From Patescibacteria group bacterium (GTDB lineage: Bacteria; Patescibacteriota; Minisyncoccia; UBA6257; Colwellbacteraceae): a stretch of 43,426 nt of DNA. Shown one piece after another: positions 40,409 through 43,426 of the stretch (position 1 is the stretch's first letter; the number at the start of each line of letters is the position of its first letter). The DNA lies in NCBI GenBank assembly GCA_023380475.1, contig JAMCRD010000002.1, positions 1 to 43,426 on the forward strand, in the 5' to 3' direction. Under the pieces are notes generated by a model that was not told where the DNA came from, ran no database searches, and saw only the letters and a program-made list of their open reading frames with translations. The position numbers were made by a program, and so were the translations under genes.

Positions 40409-41095
40409 ATGTTACAAAGTTGGGCTAACTTACTTTTGAATTCACTACAACAGGTATGGGGTCAGTTCGCCGTGTTTCTGGCTGATCTGGTTGAGGCCAT
40501 CATCGTTTTTATAATCTTGCTGGTTGTCGCCGCTGTGGTGGGCTGGCTGGTAGAAAAAGCGATTGACACCGTCAAGCTGGATTCGCTGTTGCGCCACGCG
40601 GGCGTTGAGGAATATCTGGAGCGCGCCGGTATAAGGCTGCACTCCGGGAAGTTCCTGGGTGGATTGGTCTACTGGTTTGTGGTGATCGTTGCGCTGCTCG
40701 CGGTGACCAACATCATGCAGGTGCCGGGATTCTCCGAGTTCCTGCAACAGGTAGTGGACTATATCCCGCTGCTCATCGTGGCTATCTTCATTCTGCTAAT
40801 AGCAGTGGTCATCGCTAACTTCCTGAGGAAGGTAGTGCACGGATCAATCATATCGGCCAAACTGCACTCGGCTAATTTGTTGGCGGGGATGACCTGGTGG
40901 ACCATATTCTTGGTCGGCCTGGTGGCTGCTTTGCAGGAACTTAGGGTTGGTGATGTCATCGCTTCATACTTGGGCTATGTTCTGCAAGGTGTTGTGCTAA
41001 TGGTCAGCCTGGCGGTCGGCTTGGCTTTCGGCCTCGGCGGTAAGGAGTATGCCGCGCATCTGATCGAGAGATTCCGCAATCTGGCAGAAAAGTAA
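40409..41095 (+). CDS. Conserved TM-helix repeat protein (mechanosensitive-channel-like)
   Basis: 228 residues, four to five membrane helices. FLADLVEAIIVFIILLVVA followed by WLVEKAIDTVKLDSLLRHAG and a second copy-like stretch VVDYIPLLIVAIFILLIAVVIANFLRKVV is the pattern of the conserved TM-helix repeat family found before MscS domains and in CmpX. The MscS beta domain itself is missing, so it may modulate rather than form a channel. Motif copy 8 lies in its leader. Confidence 0.75.
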   Translation: MLQSWANLLLNSLQQVWGQFAVFLADLVEAIIVFIILLVVAAVVGWLVEKAIDTVKLDSLLRHAGVEEYLERAGIRLHSGKFLGGLVYWFVVIVALLAVTNIMQVPGFSEFLQQVVDYIPLLIVAIFILLIAVVIANFLRKVVHGSIISAKLHSANLLAGMTWWTIFLVGLVAALQELRVGDVIASYLGYVLQGVVLMVSLAVGLAFGLGGKEYAAHLIERFRNLAEK

Positions 41096-41132
41096 TCGCA
41101 GACGTAAATATAACTCCGCCTTTAGGCGGTAA

Positions 41133-41159
41133 GATAAGAGCCCGTTGAGGGCTCTTATC
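41133..41159 (+). terminator. Bidirectional terminator
   Basis: GATAAGAGCCC-GTTGA-GGGCTCTTATC, shared by the plus-strand TM-helix gene and the converging minus-strand gene, whose stop is inside it. A smaller CCGCC-TTTA-GGCGG hairpin is just upstream. Confidence 0.75.
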
Positions 41160-41448
41160 AATTCTCGTGTAAAATTTTAGTGATTATACCCTTGGGTATT
41201 TGCATGAAAGTCGCTTCTTTAAAATGGGTGTTGTCTTCTTTAAATTCCACGTATGGTTTTGGGACGAATTCTTTTAGCTTGTCGTTGTAGGTCTCACTTA
41301 TAGGGTTAGCTATGAGTATGTAATCTTCAGTGTTCTTAACCAGCAACCCCCTGGTCATCATTTTGGTTGGCTTTGGAAATGGCTCGCCGTGGTTGTGCCT
41401 ATAGATAACGGCGTCGTCCCAATAGACTTTTACTGCTATCTTTCTCAT
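41158..41448 (-). CDS. Small hypothetical protein (tandem paralog B)
   Basis: 96 residues, soluble, beta-rich. TRGLLVKNTEDYILIANPIS and MQIPKGIITKI align with TTGLIIEENDEFVNIAVNVD and FIIPKGAIVKT of the upstream gene, so the two are tandem duplicates. No family recognised. Its ATG overlaps the upstream stop by four bases. Confidence 0.65.
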   Translation of the reverse strand: MRKIAVKVYWDDAVIYRHNHGEPFPKPTKMMTRGLLVKNTEDYILIANPISETYNDKLKEFVPKPYVEFKEDNTHFKEATFMQIPKGIITKILHEN

Positions 41449-41699
41449 TCCACAGAATATATTTCCTCGGTTTTTACTATCGCTCCCTTGGGTATAATAA
41501 AGCCGTCGACGGCGAATATCTTATGGGTTCGAGGGTTGTAATCTACATTAACAGCTATGTTGACGAATTCATCATTCTCCTCGATTATGAGACCCGTAGT
41601 AAGTTGCAAATCAGGCTGGGCGGGATTTTTAGTGAAAACATAACCTGCATCTCGCCACAAAAGTGCGCGTATCGGGAGCCCTTTATTATTTTTAGTCAT
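41445..41699 (-). CDS. Small hypothetical protein (tandem paralog A)
   Basis: 84 residues from ATG 41699 (MTKNNKGLPIRALLW). I prefer this start to a TTG at 41726 because TATAAT (41707-41712) lies inside the longer frame and ends seven bases before the ATG, so the mRNA should be leaderless. Paralog of the downstream gene. Confidence 0.65.
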   Translation of the reverse strand: MTKNNKGLPIRALLWRDAGYVFTKNPAQPDLQLTTGLIIEENDEFVNIAVNVDYNPRTHKIFAVDGFIIPKGAIVKTEEIYSVE

Positions 41700-41706
41700 T
41701 GCTTTA

Positions 41707-41712
41707 ATTATA
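41707..41712 (-). promoter_or_regulatory. -10 box (TATAAT) of the tandem paralogs
   Basis: Exact TATAAT on the minus strand, seven bases before ATG 41699. Confidence 0.6.
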
Positions 41713-41787
41713 TACGCTTGGTGCAAATCTCGGTGTTTCTAGAAATGTTGCTGGTTTGATGTCTGTACGCAGAATCATTATATACAA

Positions 41788-41815
41788 AAACTGGCTCATT
41801 TGAATGAACCAGTTT
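41788..41815 (-). terminator. Terminator of the 69-residue gene
   Basis: AAACTGG pairs with CCAGTTT, extended inside by TCATT/AATGA; a T-run follows on the minus strand. Confidence 0.7.
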
Positions 41816-41825
41816 CATAGTTGGC

Positions 41826-42035
41826 CTATTTTTTGCCCAATCGTCCAAGTATGTTATCCGGATGCGCATCTTCTCTTGTGTACCCACTCTCTGCTGTGTT
41901 ATTTTTCCAACTGTTCTTTTCTTTCTCTGGGTTGTCCCTGACCCCTGAATCTGTTCTGGCTTGATGTGAGGCTTCTGACACTTCTTCCTTGGTGGAATTG
42001 GTTAAATTCCCCACCAGCTCGCTGAACCATCCCAT
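41826..42035 (-). CDS. Small hydrophilic hypothetical protein (69 residues)
   Basis: Begins MGWFSELVGNLTNSTKEEV and is then very polar and probably disordered (ARTDSGVRDNPEKEKNSWK). It resembles small stress-type hydrophilic proteins only in composition. Terminator directly after it supports expression. Confidence 0.5.
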   Translation of the reverse strand: MGWFSELVGNLTNSTKEEVSEASHQARTDSGVRDNPEKEKNSWKNNTAESGYTREDAHPDNILGRLGKK

Positions 42036-42238
42036 ATATTTAGTTGCTTAAGCTCGTCTAGCTATAGACTTCGCCGGCAACTTGATCTGAACTACGATAG
42101 CGTTTCGACCCCCTAAGCGACCGTTGCGTATGAGCACACTAAGATGCTTATGCCAACTGTTTTTAAGGAACGCTATGTTGCTTAAATTTTTCTATTTCTG
42201 CCGTATCCTGTCAACGGCTTATCATCCAGCACAGGCTA
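42036..42238. other. Gap without recognisable gene
   Basis: I see no tRNA, repeat or convincing reading frame here. It should contain the promoter of the minus-strand 69-residue gene, but no clear box stands out. Confidence 0.5.
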
Positions 42239-42269
42239 TTGACAGACAGTGCTTGTTCTCCTGTATAAT
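42239..42269 (+). promoter_or_regulatory. Strong promoter upstream of 23S rRNA
   Basis: TTGACA (42239-42244) and TATAAT (42264-42269) are both consensus, though 19 bases apart, two more than ideal. Confidence 0.65.
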
Positions 42270-42275
42270 GTGTTC

Positions 42276-42366
42276 ACGAATGAAGAAGGTAGCTAATTCC
42301 TACGGCGGCTGAAGGCAAGGCGTGTTTAACGTGAGTCTTACGAGCCGCTTTCTGAGCGGTTTTTCT
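42276..42366 (+). ncRNA. Predicted short transcript: tiny leader ORF plus terminator
   Basis: From the promoter above to the hairpin at 42345-42359. ATG at 42280, ten bases after TATAAT, opens a ten-residue peptide MKKVANSYGG ending TGA at 42312. It may be a small RNA, an attenuated rRNA leader or a leader peptide. No known RNA family recognised. Confidence 0.35.
42345..42364 (+). terminator. Intrinsic terminator between promoter and 23S rRNA
   Basis: CCGCT-TTCTG-AGCGG followed by five T. It would stop most transcripts before 23S unless antitermination acts. A further hairpin (CGGAT ... ATCCG) at ~42427-42450 may be a pre-rRNA processing element. Confidence 0.55.
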
Positions 42367-42481
42367 GTGCTGGCGGAACCTTAATAACATAAAATCGTAA
42401 CAGGTAAGTAAGCATTTTAGGTCGGACGGATCGATCTTAGGTCTATCCGATCGTAATGAGCATTAAGATAGTCGGTTTCCA

Positions 42482-43426
<945 letters not shown>

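Overview
The window looks like part of the chromosome of a Candidate Phyla Radiation (Patescibacteria) bacterium using the standard bacterial code (TGA is a normal stop). The grounds are a short IF2 without its N-terminal extension, a short ValRS, LAGLIDADG genes beside tRNA genes, a TrpB2-type tryptophan synthase beta, HerA-like and PrsW-like proteins, and many small membrane-anchored secreted proteins of unknown family. I cannot name the phylum from this sequence.

Layout. 0-4 kb: a LAGLIDADG endonuclease divergent from infB-rbfA-tRNA-Cys, a decayed LAGLIDADG gene, tRNA-Leu and a TspO remnant. 4-7 kb: trpB2 and trpR on the minus strand, with a perfect 32-bp operator at the trpR start and an intact IS481-type element (25-bp inverted repeats, 5-bp target duplication) just upstream. 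7-11.5 kb, minus strand: small membrane protein, Hsp20, PrsW, ValRS, TsaD. 11.9-18 kb: a small conserved-looking protein, an M16 peptidase, tRNA-Glu, DoxX, a polytopic family 2 glycosyltransferase and RecG. 18-23 kb: tRNA-Arg, secreted and small membrane proteins, and a minus-strand operon of GT-B glycosyltransferase, EamA transporter and clan GH-A glycosidase. 23-27 kb: a third LAGLIDADG-like gene, then tRNA-Lys, phosphomannomutase, MGMT-like protein and CCA-adding enzyme as one tight run, then tRNA-Pro and tRNA-Ala. 26.9-33 kb: a nuclease-like protein, a second M16 peptidase, a methyltransferase, an HExxH protein and a HerA-like ATPase. 33-41 kb: an array of secreted proteins with Ig-like, peptidoglycan-binding and cupredoxin-like domains, ending in a conserved-TM-helix protein. 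41-43.4 kb: small hypothetical genes, a strong promoter followed by an early terminator, and the 5' part of 23S rRNA, which runs off the window.

Two expression strategies stand out. Many genes have a TATAAT-like box only 6-13 bases before the start codon, so their mRNAs should be leaderless or nearly so. A second set has 45-130 base leaders carrying the motif AAAGGTCG. It occurs eight times between genes, always on the coding strand upstream of a start codon. In four promoter-leader-ORF-terminator units the motif lies 59 or 60 bases before the ATG, and in three of these it sits inside a long predicted stem. This is my best candidate for an undescribed regulatory RNA or DNA element, apparently tied to small membrane or secreted proteins.

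The last ~20 bases of the window stop matching conserved 23S sequence right after a U, as expected if an intron begins there. This fits the abundance of LAGLIDADG genes, but too little is visible to prove it.
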